Notes: a model not told the origin generated them from the sequence alone. DNA of 64,000 nt from Bradyrhizobium sp. 139 (GCF_023074175.1 NZ_JADPKS010000078.1:1-64000), one strand, 5' to 3'; shown: positions 1 through 9,018, counted from the first letter of the stretch. Translations and numbers: made by a program.

Positions 1-20
1 AAGTTGAAACGAGAGGAAGG

Positions 21-108
21 CGTAGGATGGGTAGAGCACTTGCGAAACCCATCATGCTTCCGCGTGGATGAGACCTGATGGGTTTCGCTTCGCTCTACCT
101 ATCCTACG
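21..108. repeat. Long imperfect palindrome at left edge
   Basis: The outer arms CGTAGGAT and ATCCTACG and the inner arms GCGAAACCCATCA and TGATGGGTTTCGC pair around a short centre. This is the pattern of a rhizobial intergenic palindromic repeat. No gene was seen in bases 1-203; the element lies downstream of the leftward AraC gene and could act as its transcription end. Confidence 0.6.
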
Positions 109-203
109 GGTGAGATGCGAGTTGGTGAGGCCGCGAACTCCCCTCCACGACCGTCATCCTGAGGCGCGCGCTCTGCTGAGCAGTGCGCTGCAGAGCAGGC
201 CAA

Positions 204-1181
204 CTACGCGGCCGCGCCCACCATCCAGTTGCTGTCCGCAGCCGGACGGCGCCGCGGAAGCGCTTCCGCAGCAGGTCGCGCAGCCCTGCTGGCCAGGCGC
301 CAGCGTGCCGGAGACTGGCCGCTGATGCGCTTGAACACGGTCGAAAAATGCGCCTGGGTGCTGAAGCCGACGGCAAGCGCGATCTCCGCCAGAGGCCGCT
401 CGGTCGTCGTGAGCAAGATCTTCGCATGCTCGACCCGGTGATTGAGCAGATATTCGCGTGGACGATAACCGGTCGCGGCGCGAAACTGTGCCGCGAAATG
501 CATTCTGGAGAGGCCTGCGACATTGGCGAGTTCGGACAGGCTGATGCAGCGATCAAAGCGATCAGCGATATATTGCTCGACGCGCCGCAGCCGCCATTTC
601 AGCAAAGCATTGACTTTGGCGCGCGGCAGCTCGATCCGGGTCAGATGCATCGCAAGGGTCTGGCCGATGCAGCGCGCGAACTGCCGGTCCGCGGCGTCGC
701 CATGCTCGGTCAGCGCCTTGGCGAGCTCGGCGGCGAGCGGGTCGCGCAGCAGGACGAGATCATTGAGGCCCTCGGTCGCGGGCAACGCCGCCGGAAAAAG
801 GTCGGTGGAGATGTGGAAGTGCAGGAAAGCGCAGGGCGACTGGAATTGCACGCCGAGAAGCTTCGATGGCGCACTGACATACAGCGTGCCTGCGGGCATG
901 GTGCCGTCGAAAATGATCTGACGGTCGCGAATCAGCTTCACGCGAGCGCTCTTCAGGGCGATGGCGACGAAATAGCGATCCTCCGGCGTCGTCGCTTGGT
1001 GCGACGAGGTGGCCCGAGAGTCCTCCCATCGCGAAATCGCGATGGCCGCCTCCGGGCCGCAGTCGATCTGGCGCCATCCGCTTTCCCGGGCGATTGCCTG
1101 CGTCTCGTGCGAGACCTCGTGATCACGCCGGCTGGTGGGAAATTCGATCCAGGCATGCGCCGCCTGCAAGTCAGTCAACAT
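204..1181 (-). CDS. AraC family transcriptional regulator
   Basis: A 325-residue protein. The last ~100 residues form the two-helix-turn-helix AraC/XylS DNA-binding domain: SLSELANVAGLSRMHFAAQF followed by LAEIALAVGFSTQAHFSTVF. The N-terminal ~190 residues would be the sensory part and give no clear ligand. The start is supported by a strong GGAGAGAGGA-type ribosome site just upstream on the minus strand. The C-terminal tail after the domain is rich in Ala and Arg. Three 10-bp-phased TAAC repeats sit in its upstream region, so it may belong to the regulon of the neighbouring winged-helix ATPase regulator. The target genes are unknown. Confidence 0.9.
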   Translation of the reverse strand: MLTDLQAAHAWIEFPTSRRDHEVSHETQAIARESGWRQIDCGPEAAIAISRWEDSRATSSHQATTPEDRYFVAIALKSARVKLIRDRQIIFDGTMPAGTLYVSAPSKLLGVQFQSPCAFLHFHISTDLFPAALPATEGLNDLVLLRDPLAAELAKALTEHGDAADRQFARCIGQTLAMHLTRIELPRAKVNALLKWRLRRVEQYIADRFDRCISLSELANVAGLSRMHFAAQFRAATGYRPREYLLNHRVEHAKILLTTTERPLAEIALAVGFSTQAHFSTVFKRISGQSPARWRLASRAARPAAEALPRRRPAADSNWMVGAAA

Positions 1182-1281
1182 CGCGCGTCCTCTCTCCTGG
1201 TCTCACCGACACTTGCAACGATCGGCCAACTCTCAGTGCTTTCCATGGTCGGAGGATAGGCGTGAGCCGGGCAAGAAGCCC

Positions 1282-1306
1282 GTTAGTGGTGATTAGGAGG
1301 TGTTAG
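1282..1306 (-). promoter_or_regulatory. Three 10-bp-phased CTAAC-type direct repeats
   Basis: On the plus strand GTTAG, ATTAG and GTTAG start at 1282, 1292 and 1302, exactly one helical turn apart. Read in the direction of the leftward AraC gene they are CTAAC-N5-CTAAT-N5-CTAAC. OmpR/SARP-type winged-helix proteins bind direct repeats with this spacing. Similar arrays occur at 2164-2178, 5303-5326 and 6924-6948. Confidence 0.5.
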
Positions 1307-1396
1307 ATTTTGTGCGCCGGCATAAGGTGTGACAGCCCGCCGCAGGACGTTTGTTCGTTCGTTGCTCGTGAGCCCTGCTCGCGCGCGTCGTCGCTG

Positions 1397-2104
1397 CTAC
1401 TCGAACAGGGCGTCGAAGATCTCGACGTCTATCAGCACGGGCTTGGCGATCACGGTTCCGTCAGGCTGCAACGTTTGCGCGCGTCGAAGCGTCGGCACGA
1501 CGATGCCGCCGAAATTGTCATGAGCCCAGGAGTAATGCGCGACCTTGATTCCGAAGAGATCATGATCCGTCCGCCGTTGCAGCGCGTTCTCGTCGAAATA
1601 GAAGATCTGCTCGGGCGCGAGCGTGATCAGGCTCGACGGGAATTGCGCTCGCAGTCGTCGCCAGGTGTCAGCATTTTCGCGCCACGGCACAAGCTCCTCC
1701 ACGACGACATCGGGATGGGCGAGCAGGAATGGATTGGTCAGATAATTCCAGATCGCGACGCCGCAGAAGAAGACAAGGTGCAGTTCGTCCGCGAGCGGAG
1801 GAGGGCTGGTCGCGGGGAACGCAAGACTCGGATTGCGCCAGGTGCGCAGGACCTCACCCTCCAGACTCTCGATCGTGATCGCGTCCGGCTGGAAGCAGCC
1901 GGAGTATTCACCCCCGGTGATCCCGGTGAAGCGGACCGATTGGGTCCGCGTCGCTCCCTCCGCCGTCACATCCTTGAATTCGCCGGCGTGTCCGGCGCCG
2001 GAGAACAGTGTTCCGGCGACGGAGAGGTGGAGCGTGAACCGGCTCAAGCTATTCCAGCGGGCCATTCCGCCGCTGGCATCGATTACATCATCAAGGAGCG
2101 CCAT
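1397..2104 (-). CDS. Conserved hypothetical protein, 235 residues
   Basis: I do not recognise a named family. The protein has no signal peptide or membrane segment. Its alternating strands (TLHLSVAGTLFSG, QTLQPDGTVIAKPVLIDVEIFDALF) and motifs such as ADELHLVFFCGVAIWNYLTNPF suggest a beta-rich ligand-binding fold, perhaps like that of lipoprotein carriers, but this is a guess. It is transcribed leftward, between the winged-helix ATPase regulator and the AraC gene. Two phased CTAAC repeats lie about 60 bp before its start, so it is probably controlled with its neighbours. Confidence 0.7.
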   Translation of the reverse strand: MALLDDVIDASGGMARWNSLSRFTLHLSVAGTLFSGAGHAGEFKDVTAEGATRTQSVRFTGITGGEYSGCFQPDAITIESLEGEVLRTWRNPSLAFPATSPPPLADELHLVFFCGVAIWNYLTNPFLLAHPDVVVEELVPWRENADTWRRLRAQFPSSLITLAPEQIFYFDENALQRRTDHDLFGIKVAHYSWAHDNFGGIVVPTLRRAQTLQPDGTVIAKPVLIDVEIFDALFE

Positions 2105-2163
2105 GTCCCGCCATATCCACCATGAAGTGTCTCCACCATGGCGGGGCGCATGCGACTTGGCGT

Positions 2164-2178
2164 GTTAGAAGTTGTTAG
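2164..2178 (-). promoter_or_regulatory. Two 10-bp-phased CTAAC repeats
   Basis: GTTAG occurs at 2164 and again at 2174 on the plus strand. In the direction of the leftward hypothetical gene this reads CTAAC-N5-CTAAC. It has the same motif and phase as the arrays upstream of the AraC gene, the histidine kinase and the epoxide hydrolase. Confidence 0.5.
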
Positions 2179-2222
2179 GACTTGCGAGCAGGCACTTTGG
2201 CAGTATCCCTTTGAAGATGCTC

Positions 2223-5066
2223 TTAATTCAGCGCGCTCAAGAGCTCCCTGGCGGCCACGAGATCGCGGGTCTGGAGGCCTTCCTGGTACTGCGCGACGAG
2301 CGGGGCGAGCAGGGCGCGCGCTTCGCCAGCTTGTCCGGCTTGGCGCCAGACGTGGCCGAGGCTGATCGCCCCCCGCAACTCCCAGCCGAGCGCACACTGT
2401 CGGCGCGACAGATCGAGCGATTTCTGGAAGCAGCTCTCGGCTTCCACGGCGTTGCCCGACCGGACGAGGATGTCGCCCCTGACCCGGAGCATCTCTGGCA
2501 TGTCGAAGGATTCGCCATGATCGGGAATCTGGGCAATGGCCTCATTGATCGTGCGCAAGGCCTCGTCGGGCTGGTTCTCCGCCACGAGGCCCTCCGCCAA
2601 CGCCGTCGCAAACACCGTCGTCATGATCCGGTGCCGCGTCGCGTACAGCGTGGCCTGGCTACGACGAAGATGCTCGATCCCGCCGGCGATGTCGCCGCGG
2701 CGAAGCATGAGTTCGCCTTTCTGGCCGATACCGACGGCATGATAAGGGCCGAGGAAGTGCCGCGCCGAATGGTCGATCAGCCGCTCAATCAGGATTTCGG
2801 CATTGGCCCAGTCGCCGATCCAGAGGAATATGTAGATCGTCCAGATCAGGGAGATGCCGAGAGTGAGCGGCTGTTCGAGCAGCTCGGCCTCGCGAACGGT
2901 GTATCTCGCCGCCTCGATCGCGCGATCGGGCCGGCCGGTGAGCCAGAGCCCGCGCGCCAGCGCGACCAGCGCGACGATGCGGTCGTCATAACCGAGATGC
3001 CCCATGTTCAGCCGCTGCGAGCCGGGATTGTGCACCATCGCGCTCTCGCAGAACTGCACGGCCTTGTCCTGATTGCCGATCAGGTGGTGTGCGACGCCCA
3101 ACATCCATTCCACGTTGAGCGCGGCGGCTGGATCATTCAGCTTGCGCGCAACGCTCTCGCCCTGCTCGCCGGTGCCGAGCGCGCCATGAAAATCCCCGAC
3201 CCTGGTCAGGTAGATGTGCAATCCGCGCAGCAGCCAGAGCTGCCAGTGCAGATCCTCGAGATCCCGCGCAAGCTGAAGACTGCGCGTGAACGCCGACCGG
3301 ACCGCCTCGGTATTGCCCTGCGTGAACATCACGGAGACGCCGAGCGCGGCCTGCAGCGTCATTTCCTGGCGGCTGTCCACCGCGGCCGTATCGAGAGATG
3401 CAAGTGCTTGCTGGGTCCAGCGGTAGCACTCCGTCAGCAACGTCAGTTCGAGGAAAAACTGGGCCGCCGAAGCCGCCAGATCCACGCCGATCGTCCGGTC
3501 GGCGCTATCCGAAAAGCTCCAGGTCAGCGCGGCCCTGACATTGGGCAAATGGTCGGCGTAGGGAAGGAAGCCGCCCGCGGTCTGCATGCCCGTGGATTTG
3601 AGCGCAATGTCGCGCAGGAAGTTGCCGAAATATTCGGCGTGAGCGCGCGCGACGCGGGCCGCTTCGCCGTTCTCGACGAGCTTCTCGCCGACGAAGGCGC
3701 GAGTGGTGTCGAGCAGGCGATAGCGCAGCCGCCGCTCCGCAGGCGAGGTTGCGATCAGCGATTTGGAGAGCAGGTTCGAGATCGCCTCGACCGCCTCGGG
3801 TTCGCTGATGCCCTGGCTGGATGCAACGGCGAGCGCAGCCTCCAGCGTGAATGGCCCGACGAACACCGACAATCCACGCAGCGTCGCACTCTCGGCTGCC
3901 GGCAACAGGTCATAGCTCCAGGCGAGCGCCGCGCTCAGGGTCTGGTGCCGCGGGATTGCGGTGCGGCGTCCCCGCCACAGCAGCGAAAAGCGGCTGTCGA
4001 GCAGCGAGGCGGTGCCGGCAATGCCATAGGCGTTGACGCGTCCGGCCGCGAGCTCGATCGCGAGCGCGATGCCGTCCAGTCGCCGGCAGATATCGGCGAC
4101 AAGCGGAGCATCCTCCTCGCTCAGTTCGAATTCGCCCAGACTCTCGGCAATGCGTTCTACGAAGAGCTGGCTTGCGGGATAGGCAAGGATGTCGGCGATG
4201 CCGAGGCCGTCGCGCTGGGGCGGGCAGTCCAGCGGAAACAACCGGTGGACGCGTTCGCCTTCGATGCGAAAGGATTCGCGACTGGTGGCGAGAATATGCA
4301 GCTCGGGCGCTTCCCGGATGATGCGCTCGGCCAGCGGCGCGAGTTCGTCGATGATGTGCTCGCAGCTGTCGAAGACCAGCAGCATCCGACGGCTGCGCAG
4401 CACCGTCAGCAGGCCCGGCATCGGGTCCTCGGAATTGACGGCCAGGCCGAGCGCGGCGGCGATGGTGCCGGGAACGAGCCTGGCATCCGTCAGCGCGCCG
4501 AAATCAACGAAGTTGACCTGCCCGTCGAAGGCTGCAAGCTCGCCATGCGCGACGGCGAGCGCGACGGAAGTCTTGCCAATCCCGCCTGGGCCGACAATTG
4601 TCACGAAGCGATGCTGCGCAAGCTCGGTGGAAATCCGCTCGACCGCGTCGTCTCGTCCGATCATTCTTGCAAGCGGCGAGGGGAGTGCGTGAGGGGACGA
4701 GACGGCCGGGCTTGTCCGCTTCTCCGACCAGTCAGACTGGACCAGCGGGGCCGCGAAGCAATAGCCGCGGCCGGGCACGTTGACTATATAGCGGGAGCTT
4801 TCGCCGGCACCGCCCAGGGCCTTGCGCAGCGTCGTGATATGGAAGCGCAGGCTGCCTTCATCGACAGTCACGTCGGCCCAGACGCGCTTGATCAACTCAC
4901 GCTTGTTTATGACCTCGCCGGCGCGCTCCACGAGAACAATGAGAATGTCGAGTGCGCGGCCGCCGAGGTGAAGCGGGGCCCCGTCCTTCTCGAGCAGGCG
5001 CGACTTGGGGGACAATCGGAATGGTCCGAAGGAAGTCGCCGAATCCTGGTCGTTAGTGTCCGGCAC
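2223..5066 (-). CDS. Winged-helix/STAND ATPase/TPR transcriptional regulator (copy 1)
   Basis: A 947-residue cytoplasmic regulator. Residues ~10-105 are an OmpR-type winged helix (FGPFRLSPKSRLL, then the recognition-helix region EGSLRFHITTLRKAL, ending NVPGRGYCF). Residues ~135-420 are an NB-ARC/STAND ATPase with P-loop GPGGIGKT at 159-166 and the downstream sensor motif LATSRESFRIEGE. The remainder is TPR-like helical repeat. Proteins of this build use nucleotide and ligand state to switch DNA binding. The start codon is GTG and the context is weak. A full-length paralogue lies at 9740-12577, with the same domain order and near-identical motifs. The inducer is unknown. It probably acts on promoters carrying the phased TAAC repeats nearby (inference). 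Confidence 0.88.
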   Translation of the reverse strand: MPDTNDQDSATSFGPFRLSPKSRLLEKDGAPLHLGGRALDILIVLVERAGEVINKRELIKRVWADVTVDEGSLRFHITTLRKALGGAGESSRYIVNVPGRGYCFAAPLVQSDWSEKRTSPAVSSPHALPSPLARMIGRDDAVERISTELAQHRFVTIVGPGGIGKTSVALAVAHGELAAFDGQVNFVDFGALTDARLVPGTIAAALGLAVNSEDPMPGLLTVLRSRRMLLVFDSCEHIIDELAPLAERIIREAPELHILATSRESFRIEGERVHRLFPLDCPPQRDGLGIADILAYPASQLFVERIAESLGEFELSEEDAPLVADICRRLDGIALAIELAAGRVNAYGIAGTASLLDSRFSLLWRGRRTAIPRHQTLSAALAWSYDLLPAAESATLRGLSVFVGPFTLEAALAVASSQGISEPEAVEAISNLLSKSLIATSPAERRLRYRLLDTTRAFVGEKLVENGEAARVARAHAEYFGNFLRDIALKSTGMQTAGGFLPYADHLPNVRAALTWSFSDSADRTIGVDLAASAAQFFLELTLLTECYRWTQQALASLDTAAVDSRQEMTLQAALGVSVMFTQGNTEAVRSAFTRSLQLARDLEDLHWQLWLLRGLHIYLTRVGDFHGALGTGEQGESVARKLNDPAAALNVEWMLGVAHHLIGNQDKAVQFCESAMVHNPGSQRLNMGHLGYDDRIVALVALARGLWLTGRPDRAIEAARYTVREAELLEQPLTLGISLIWTIYIFLWIGDWANAEILIERLIDHSARHFLGPYHAVGIGQKGELMLRRGDIAGGIEHLRRSQATLYATRHRIMTTVFATALAEGLVAENQPDEALRTINEAIAQIPDHGESFDMPEMLRVRGDILVRSGNAVEAESCFQKSLDLSRRQCALGWELRGAISLGHVWRQAGQAGEARALLAPLVAQYQEGLQTRDLVAARELLSALN

Positions 5067-5113
5067 GCGCCAATGATTCCCATGAAGGGGCTGATGTCTG
5101 CACTCTGATCGAA

Positions 5114-5145
5114 CAGAACGAGGTCATGAGTAAACTGGCCGAAAG
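5114..5145 (-). promoter_or_regulatory. Element shared by the two STAND-regulator promoters
   Basis: The plus-strand segment CAGAACGAGG, five variable bases, AGTAAACTGG, then CGAAAG starts 48 bp upstream of the regulator start. It aligns without gaps with 12631-12662, at a similar distance (54 bp) in front of the paralogous regulator. The flanking sequence has diverged more. It is either the core promoter kept after duplication or a site for autoregulation. Confidence 0.45.
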
Positions 5146-5302
5146 TGGCGAAATCACGCGGCAATCGGCCGATTGCACCGGGACTATCCGTCACGAATTT
5201 CGCTTAAACGCGAGCGGCTTGTCAGGCGATCGGGACGACTCGTCAGCGTGCTTGACCGTTGGCAGGACAGTCTGGCCGCCACGCATGTGGTGCTGGCGAT
5301 CA

Positions 5303-5326
5303 TAACAGAATCTTGCAACGTCTAAC
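5303..5326 (+). promoter_or_regulatory. TAAC repeats 20 bp apart before the histidine kinase
   Basis: ATAAC (TAAC at 5303) and CTAAC (TAAC at 5323) lie exactly two helical turns apart; the middle position is degenerate. The last copy is followed by GAGC, as is the last copy of the array at 6924-6948. It is about 50 bp before the kinase start. Confidence 0.4.
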
Positions 5327-5373
5327 GAGCAAAACGCGGGCGGTGCATCCAGTATGGCATCCGAGTTAGTCCT

Positions 5374-6063
5374 ATGTCCAACGGGGAGGCTACCATGCCC
5401 GCTATCGGCTCCTGGCCAAACGATGACGTCGTTCGATCTCAATACGTCGCCAGTCTTGAAGATCAGTCGCGTGATTGGGAGCTCGTGCTGCGGGAGTCCC
5501 ACCATCGGATGAAGAACACGCTGACGCTGCTGGGTGCGTCAGTTCGCCGCGACTTTACGCGTGCCGGCACCAGGGACGTGTCGGTCGCCGTAGACCGGTT
5601 CGAGTGGCGCATCGTCGCGTTCGGCAGGCTCTATCAGCTCCTGTCTGACAGCGACAATCTGTCCGCCGTCTCGGTCGAGGCCTTCTTCGAAATCCTGTGC
5701 GAAGCGCTCTCCGAGGCAGTGCTCGAACCAGCTTGCATCCGCTGCGAGGCTGCGATCGAGAGCGGCACGCTGCCGGCATCGCAGTGTCATCGGCTTGCGC
5801 TGATGCTGACGGAGCTGGTCACGAATGCAGCAAAACATGCCTTCCCGAACAACAATGGTGCGCTAATCCGCATCGAAATGGCCAACCGCGACGGCGCCTG
5901 GCTCTGCACGGTGGCTGACAACGGCATCGGCGCGACCGGTCCGCTTCAGGGCACCGGCAGCCGTATTCTTGAAGGGCTCGCACGCAGCATCCAGGCGCAG
6001 TTGCAGGGCGAGGCGGGGCAGGGCGGCACGCGGGTGACGATCGTGATGCCGGCCACCACTTGA
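5374..6063 (+). CDS. Soluble HisKA_2/HWE-type sensor histidine kinase
   Basis: A 229-residue kinase. The phosphoacceptor box is RESHHRMKNTL (His 43/44), the N-box is MLTELVTNAAKHAFP, and the G-box region is VADNGIGATG. Together these place it in the HisKA_2/HWE family common in rhizobia. There are no membrane segments and no PAS, GAF or receiver domain. The protein is therefore a bare transmitter that must receive its signal from a partner or from its short N-terminus. No response regulator is adjacent. A phased TAAC array precedes it. The VOC gene starts 33 bp downstream on the same strand and is probably co-transcribed. Confidence 0.85.
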   Translation: MSNGEATMPAIGSWPNDDVVRSQYVASLEDQSRDWELVLRESHHRMKNTLTLLGASVRRDFTRAGTRDVSVAVDRFEWRIVAFGRLYQLLSDSDNLSAVSVEAFFEILCEALSEAVLEPACIRCEAAIESGTLPASQCHRLALMLTELVTNAAKHAFPNNNGALIRIEMANRDGAWLCTVADNGIGATGPLQGTGSRILEGLARSIQAQLQGEAGQGGTRVTIVMPATT

Positions 6064-6096
6064 AGCTCGTTTTGATTTCAACTCAGGGAGTTCGAC

Positions 6097-6786
6097 ATGG
6101 CCACACTCGAAATCGACCGCGACGCCGCGGCCAAGCCTTTGACATCGCGTAGCATTGATCTGAAGCTCGAGGTCATCGTCATCCCGGTGTCCGATGTCGA
6201 CCGCGCCAAGGCATTCTACACGCGCCTTGGCTGGCGACTGGACGCCGATTTTGCCTCAGGTGATGAATGGCGCGTGATCCAGTTCACGCCGCCGGGCTCG
6301 GCCTGTTCGGTGATTTTCGGCAAGAACGTCACGCCGTCAGCGCCCGGTTCGGCGCGTGGCCTGTATCTGATCGTCTCCGATCTTGAGGCGGCCCGACAGG
6401 ATCTGCTTGATCGCGGCATCGAGGTGAGCGAGCCGTTCCACGGTGCCGGCGACGTTCACGCCGGGCGCGACGAGCCGTATCTGTTCGGCAGCGTTCGCAT
6501 AAGCGGTGCTGACCCGAAGCGCGGCAGCTACGGCTCATTTGTCTCGTTCAGCGATCCCGACGGCAATGGCTGGCTGTTCCAGGAGGTTACCACGCGGCTG
6601 CCGGGGCGCATCGCGGGTGATGGCACGACATTCGCTTCGCAGGCTGAGCTGGCCGCGGCACTGCGTCGCGCGGCGGCAGCACATGGCGAGCACGAGATGC
6701 GGACCGGTGGGCACGACGAGAACTGGGCCGATTGGTACGCGGATTACATCGTCCGCGAGCAGGCGGGCCAGCCGCTGCCATCCTGA
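6097..6786 (+). CDS. VOC (glyoxalase/bleomycin-resistance fold) protein
   Basis: A 229-residue protein. The first ~165 residues form a vicinal-oxygen-chelate domain (LEVIVIPVSDVDRAKAFYTRLGWRL at the first repeat, SYGSFVSFSDPDGNGWLFQEV at the end). The last ~50 residues, after TTRLPGR, include HDENWADWYADYIVREQAG, a tail found in related glyoxalase-like proteins of uncertain role. The substrate cannot be told from the sequence. RBS CAGGGAG precedes the ATG. It follows the histidine kinase closely. Confidence 0.82.
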   Translation: MATLEIDRDAAAKPLTSRSIDLKLEVIVIPVSDVDRAKAFYTRLGWRLDADFASGDEWRVIQFTPPGSACSVIFGKNVTPSAPGSARGLYLIVSDLEAARQDLLDRGIEVSEPFHGAGDVHAGRDEPYLFGSVRISGADPKRGSYGSFVSFSDPDGNGWLFQEVTTRLPGRIAGDGTTFASQAELAAALRRAAAAHGEHEMRTGGHDENWADWYADYIVREQAGQPLPS

Positions 6787-6923
6787 GTTCGACTGCACGA
6801 GCGCTTCGACTGATGCAATCCGACGCGGCGCGCGATGACTGAGCCCATCGCGCGCCCTGTCGTTTTTGTCGCACGCATGCGGGTCATCGACCGCTCTCGC
6901 CGGTAGCGGCCAACTCGCAACGG

Positions 6924-6948
6924 CTAACGCAGTCTAACAATGCATAAC
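6924..6948 (+). promoter_or_regulatory. Three 10-bp-phased TAAC repeats before the epoxide hydrolase
   Basis: TAAC occurs at 6925, 6935 and 6945 (CTAAC-N5-CTAAC-N5-ATAAC), followed by GAGC. This is the clearest of the four phased arrays. It lies ~100 bp upstream of the epoxide hydrolase start, in an otherwise gene-free stretch (6787-7049). Confidence 0.55.
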
Positions 6949-7049
6949 GAGCTAATTGCGGGTGTCTGCGTCACTCTCTCTCCATGACGAGCCGACGCGT
7001 CGATTTCGAATTCGGTCGGCGTCACCGAGGAAAGCAAGGGAGATCCAAG

Positions 7050-8363
7050 ATGGCCACGCAAGCACGTGCCGACATCCTCAACCCCGATCGCCGTCAATTG
7101 CTGGGCCAGGCTGCGATGACCGCGGTCGCCGCCAGCGTATCGAGCCTGTTGCCGCTGCATTCGGCAAAGGCCGCAGCGAGCGACGCGATCCGCCCCTTCC
7201 AGGTCAACGTGCCCGAGGAGGATCTGCTTGACCTCCGCCGCCGGCTCGCCGCGACGCGCTGGCCGGATCGCGAGATCGTCGCCGACCAATCGCAGGGCGT
7301 GCAGCTGACGACGGTGCAGCAGCTCGTGCGCCACTGGCAGAACGACTACGACTGGCGCAAGATGGAAGCGCGGCTGAACGTCTTGCCGCAATTCGTCACC
7401 GAGATCGACGGCGTCGACATCCATTTCATTCACGTCCGCTCCCGCCACGAGAACGCGCTGCCGATGATCGTCACGCATGGCTGGCCGGGATCGATCATCG
7501 AGCAGATGAAGATCGTCGGCCCGCTCACCGATCCCACCGCGCACGGCGCGAAGGCCGCGGACGCCTTCGATCTGGTGATCCCCTCGCTGCCCGGCCACGG
7601 CTTCTCCGGCAAGCCGAGGGCGCTCGGCTGGGATCCCCAGCGCATCGCGCGCGCCTGGATCGTGCTGATGAAGCGGCTCGGCTACAGCCGTTACGTTGCG
7701 CAAGGCGGCGATTGGGGCAATGCAGTGACGGAGCAGATGGCGGTGATCGCGCCGCCGGAGCTGCTCGGCATCCACACCAACATGCCTGCCACCGTTCCCG
7801 ATGACATTGCCAAGGCGCTTCAGCCCGGCGGGTCGCGCCCGTCCAGTCTCTCGGCCGACGAACGCTATGCCTACGAGCAGCTCGAGGATTTCTACAAGTA
7901 CGGTCTTGGCTACGCGATCGAGATGTCGAACCGGCCGCAGACGCTCTATGGCCTGGTGGACTCGCCCGCCGGCCTTGCGTCCTGGATGCTCGATCACGAC
8001 GCGCGCAGCGCAGCGATGATTGCGCGCGTCTTCGACGGCAAGACGGAGGGGCTGTCCAGGGACAATGTGATCGACAACATCACGCTTTACTGGCTCACCA
8101 ACACAGCGGTCTCGTCGGCCCGGCTCTATTGGGAGAACAAGCTGGTGTTCTTCGAGCCCAAGCACATCAAGATCCCGGTCGCCGTCAGCGTCTTCCCGGA
8201 CGAGATCTATGCCGCGCCGCGGAGCTGGGCCGAGAAGGCCTATCCCAGGCTGATGCACTACAACCGCCTCGACAAGGGCGGGCACTTCGCTGCCTGGGAG
8301 CAGCCTGCGTTGTTTTGCGCGGAGATGCGCACTGCGTTCCGGCCGCTGCGCCAGTCGATCTGA
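7050..8363 (+). CDS. Tat-exported epoxide hydrolase
   Basis: A 437-residue alpha/beta hydrolase of the microsomal-type epoxide hydrolase family. An N-terminal EHN region (IRPFQVNVPEEDLLDLRRRLAATRWPD) precedes the fold. HGWPGS is the oxyanion-hole motif, and GGDWGNAV carries the nucleophile Asp. The His of the triad is probably in DKGGHFAAWEQP near the C-terminus. The N-terminus has a twin-arginine signal (DRRQLLGQAAM, then a hydrophobic run ending AKA). The start at 7050 is preferred over upstream codons because it has the AAGGGAGA ribosome site and puts the signal peptide at the N-terminus. A phased TAAC array lies upstream. The natural substrate is unknown. Confidence 0.9.
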   Translation: MATQARADILNPDRRQLLGQAAMTAVAASVSSLLPLHSAKAAASDAIRPFQVNVPEEDLLDLRRRLAATRWPDREIVADQSQGVQLTTVQQLVRHWQNDYDWRKMEARLNVLPQFVTEIDGVDIHFIHVRSRHENALPMIVTHGWPGSIIEQMKIVGPLTDPTAHGAKAADAFDLVIPSLPGHGFSGKPRALGWDPQRIARAWIVLMKRLGYSRYVAQGGDWGNAVTEQMAVIAPPELLGIHTNMPATVPDDIAKALQPGGSRPSSLSADERYAYEQLEDFYKYGLGYAIEMSNRPQTLYGLVDSPAGLASWMLDHDARSAAMIARVFDGKTEGLSRDNVIDNITLYWLTNTAVSSARLYWENKLVFFEPKHIKIPVAVSVFPDEIYAAPRSWAEKAYPRLMHYNRLDKGGHFAAWEQPALFCAEMRTAFRPLRQSI

Positions 8364-8426
8364 AAATCAAAAGGACGTGTGCGCCCCGCACGTTTCTGGC
8401 TTCCAGCATACATCAGGAGTCAAATC

Positions 8427-8594
8427 ATGAACCGCCCTGAACGTGCCATGCCGGCGACACTGAAAACCGGCTCGGTTTCGGCAGCTGACGGAACCGCTGC
8501 GGCGCTCGACCGGTTGGAATGGCGACAGGCGCCGGTGCCGATGTCGCGTTCCCCGGTGCCGAACGCCGGTGCAAAAACAAGCAAGGAGAGATGA
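8427..8594 (+). CDS. Possible 55-residue small protein
   Basis: The ORF starts at an ATG with a CAGGAG ribosome site and ends one base before the OsmC start, overlapping the OsmC ribosome site. The product is polar, with no signal or recognised domain. It may be a real leader or small protein, or the remains of a deleted gene. Only the RBS and the tight spacing support it. Confidence 0.3.
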   Translation: MNRPERAMPATLKTGSVSAADGTAAALDRLEWRQAPVPMSRSPVPNAGAKTSKER

Positions 8595-8595
8595 G

Positions 8596-9018
8596 ATGAT
8601 CCGCAAGGCGAATGCAGTCTGGAAGGGCACGGGTCGCGACGGCACTGGCCATCTGTCGTGCGAATCCGGCGTGCTTGCCGAGACGCCCTATTCGTTCAAG
8701 ACCCGTTTCGAGAACGAGAAGGGCACCAATCCCGAGGAACTGATTGCGGCGGCCCATGCCGGCTGCTTCACCATGGCGCTGGCTTTCGGTCTTCAGCTCG
8801 CCGGCTTCACGCCGGACGAGCTCTCGACGGAAGCCGCGGTTACGCTCGAGCCCGAAGGCAAGGGCTTCAAGATCAGCAAATCCGCCCTCACCTTGCGCGC
8901 CAAGGTGCCGAACCTCGACCAGGCCGGCTTTGCCCGCATTACCGGCGAGGCGGAGAAAAACTGCCCGGTGTCAAAGGTGCTCAACGCCGCGATCACGCTC
9001 GATGCCAAGCTGACGTAG
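8596..9018 (+). CDS. OsmC family peroxiredoxin
   Basis: A 140-residue protein that reduces organic hydroperoxides in the cytoplasm. The two reactive cysteines of the family are present: Cys57 in AAHAGCFTM and Cys123 in EKNCPVSKVL. The Glu-rich helix GTNPEELIAAAHA between the domains is also typical. The start at 8596 is chosen for the ideal AAGGAGAG site. It lies just upstream of msrA, so the two oxidative-damage genes sit side by side. Confidence 0.93.
   Translation: MIRKANAVWKGTGRDGTGHLSCESGVLAETPYSFKTRFENEKGTNPEELIAAAHAGCFTMALAFGLQLAGFTPDELSTEAAVTLEPEGKGFKISKSALTLRAKVPNLDQAGFARITGEAEKNCPVSKVLNAAITLDAKLT

Noticed and set aside
2172..5108. 978-codon plus-strand open frame
   Set aside because: It is the antisense shadow of the STAND regulator; it has no domain motifs and a composition typical of reverse-strand high-GC DNA.
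8185..8757. Minus-strand frames across the epoxide hydrolase/OsmC junction
   Set aside because: They lie antisense to well-supported genes and show no coding motifs.
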